A DNA stretch of 32,016 nt from the NCBI GenBank assembly GCA_002480925.1, contig DLDA01000005.1, positions 1 to 32,016 of the forward strand, written 5' to 3'. Of the stretch, positions 30,881 to 32,016 are shown piece after piece. Source of the stretch: Lachnospiraceae bacterium UBA7784. Lineage in GTDB: Bacteria > Bacillota > Clostridia > Lachnospirales > Lachnospiraceae. Under the pieces are notes generated by a model, which saw nothing but the letters and a program-made list of their open reading frames with translations, searched no databases and was not told the DNA's origin. Both the position numbers and the translations under genes were made by a program. How positions within the stretch are numbered: position 1 is the stretch's first letter; each line of letters opens with the position of its first letter.

Positions 30881-32016
30881 ATGAACAAAGCATACGTTTA
30901 CAGGCTGTATCCTACAGCCGACCAGAAAATCTTATTTGCAAAAACGTTCGGCTGCTGCCGTAAGATATGGAACCTTATGCTTGGCGACCGTATCGACGCC
31001 TACAACGATTATGGGATAACCCTGCTTCCGACTCCCGCATGGTACAAGTCGGATGACAGGTATTCGTACCTCAAAGAAGTAGACTCCCTCGCACTTGCAA
31101 ACGTACAGCTGGCATTGCAGAAAGCTTACAAAGCATTCTTTGATGGTATAGTAGAGTTCCCGAAATTCAAGTCAAAACGCCGTGCAAAACTGTCATACAC
31201 TACCAATAACCAGGGCGGGACCATCTCTGTTGCGGATAAGTCTGTCCGCCTTCCCAAAGTCGGCATGGTAAAAGCCAAGATTCATAGAAATGCTCCTTCC
31301 TATATGGTGTTAAAATCCGCTACTATATTATGCGACAAGTGTGGCAGATACTATGTTTCCATACTTTATGAGTATGACAGGGCTGATACAGGGATCGCGG
31401 ATACAGTCTCTGAACCTGAGAAAATTCTCGGCCTTGACTATAAGTCAGACGGACTGTACGTCGATTCCGAGGGCAGGTGTGCTGATATGCCACACTTCTA
31501 CCGTAAGGCTCAGAATAAGTTAAAACACTTACAGCGTGGGCTGTCCCGTAAGACCGGCTCAAAGAAAGGTGAGATGCCTTCCCACAACTTTGAAAAGCAG
31601 CTTGCCAGAGTTCGTAAGCAACACAGACATGTGGCAGACCAGAGACGCGACTATCTCCAGAAGCAGTCAACCGCCCTTGCTGATGAGTACGACCTTATCG
31701 GGGTAGAAGACTTATCACTCAAAGGAATATCATCTTCCAAAGGACTGGGGCTGGGGAAAGCAACAAACGATAACGGTTTTGGTATGTTTGTACAGATGCT
31801 TGCCTACAAAATGGCTGATAGGAACAAAAGCCTCATAAAGGTAGGCAGGACTTTTCCGTCAAGCCAGTTGTGCCAGTGCGGATATAAGAATCCGATAACC
31901 AAGGATCTCTCTGTCCGCAGGATCATCTGCCCGATGTGTGGCCGCACATACGACCGTGACATCAACGCCGCTATAAACATCAGGAACGAAGCTTACCGCA
32001 TCTTCCGATGCGGGGA
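30881..32016 (+). CDS. tnpB: TnpB RNA-guided nuclease (partial at window edge)
   Basis: The frame is open for 378 codons to the window edge. TnpB, the ancestor of Cas12, is an RNA-guided DNA endonuclease that promotes retention of its transposon. The helix-turn-helix-like N-terminus is MNKAYVYRLYPTADQK. RuvC residues are intact: Asp186 in LGLDYKSDG, Glu276 in IGVEDLSL and Asp360 in YDRDINAAINI. The zinc finger has CxC at 331-333 and CPMC at 350-353. No Shine-Dalgarno sequence precedes the ATG. A TATAAAT at ~30868-30876 suggests a very short leader. Only a few C-terminal residues are probably missing, judged by the usual ~370-400 length. The guide RNA normally overlaps the 3' end and right end, which lies beyond the window. 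Confidence 0.92.
   Translation, partial: MNKAYVYRLYPTADQKILFAKTFGCCRKIWNLMLGDRIDAYNDYGITLLPTPAWYKSDDRYSYLKEVDSLALANVQLALQKAYKAFFDGIVEFPKFKSKRRAKLSYTTNNQGGTISVADKSVRLPKVGMVKAKIHRNAPSYMVLKSATILCDKCGRYYVSILYEYDRADTGIADTVSEPEKILGLDYKSDGLYVDSEGRCADMPHFYRKAQNKLKHLQRGLSRKTGSKKGEMPSHNFEKQLARVRKQHRHVADQRRDYLQKQSTALADEYDLIGVEDLSLKGISSSKGLGLGKATNDNGFGMFVQMLAYKMADRNKSLIKVGRTFPSSQLCQCGYKNPITKDLSVRRIICPMCGRTYDRDINAAINIRNEAYRIFRCG
31997..32012 (+). other. Small hairpin at the tnpB 3' end
   Basis: CGCATC and GATGCG enclose a TTCC tetraloop at the last bases of the window, within the tnpB coding end. This is where the omega-RNA scaffold or right-end hairpin of such elements is expected, but the window stops here. 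Confidence 0.4.

Larger units (their letters stand above)
30755..32016 (+). mobile_element. IS200/IS605-superfamily element, tnpB-only type, right end outside window
   Basis: The element is inferred from a tnpB gene and a subterminal hairpin in front of it. No tnpA (Y1 transposase) precedes tnpB inside the window, so it may be an IS1341-type element mobilised in trans. The left boundary is approximate. It should lie between the end of the Rpn homology near 30757 and the hairpin at 30764, with the local sequence TTTATTTAAG as a possible target side. Confidence 0.7.

Overview
The window looks like chromosomal DNA from a Gram-positive anaerobe, most likely a motile or formerly motile member of the Lachnospiraceae (Clostridia). 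The basis is family content rather than a database match. It holds DUF6033-like and DUF4869-like proteins known mainly from that family, a FliB-like flagellin methylase, a sigma-D type promoter, strong AGGAGG-type ribosome binding sites, heavy use of AGA/AGG and ATA codons, and a CIRCE-controlled clpB.

Layout. 1-3446: the 3' part of a MATE exporter, an AAA ATPase with a winged-helix tail and a FliB-like protein. 3600-7147: aroF (DAHP synthase) facing aspA (aspartase), with about 380 bp of heptanucleotide repeats between them, then a divergent Lrp/AsnC regulator. 7170-10206: a domain-permuted family 3 glycosidase overlapping a monofunctional birA. 10211-14353: CIRCE and sigma-A promoter, clpB, and a second MATE gene tail to tail with clpB. 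14444-15489: sigma-D-like promoter and a lysine-rich DUF6033-like protein.

15503-25800 is the most unusual part. A tightly packed operon encodes a NifH-like Fe protein, a single-chain protein with two nitrogenase component-1 domains (NifD-NifK-like fusion), HypF, HypC, HypD and a further nitrogenase component-1-like protein. Convergent thiD follows, then rimI-hypE. All four proteins needed for Fe(CN)2CO synthesis (HypC, D, E, F) are present, but the window has no nickel-insertion genes (hypA/hypB), no hydrogenase subunits, no maturation protease and no nifE/N/B. This suggests an uncharacterised nitrogenase-like reductase or cofactor assembly system that uses a Hyp-made iron-cyanide/carbonyl unit. 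That function is inference.

25801-26431 is a gene-free region of GAGGT heptamers, three 68-bp tandem repeats, degenerate repeats and a terminator. 26432-28822 is mutS2, apparently on a leaderless transcript. 28834-29975 is a minus-strand trio (DUF4869-like protein, small P-loop protein, small unknown protein). 30195-32016 is an Rpn/PD-(D/E)XK-type gene that looks truncated by an IS200/IS605-type element whose TnpB runs off the window edge with its RuvC residues intact.

A cross-cutting pattern is that purine-rich GAGGTNN heptamer arrays sit at the stop codons of three genes (aroF, aspA, hypE), always with the purine strand as the mRNA sense strand.
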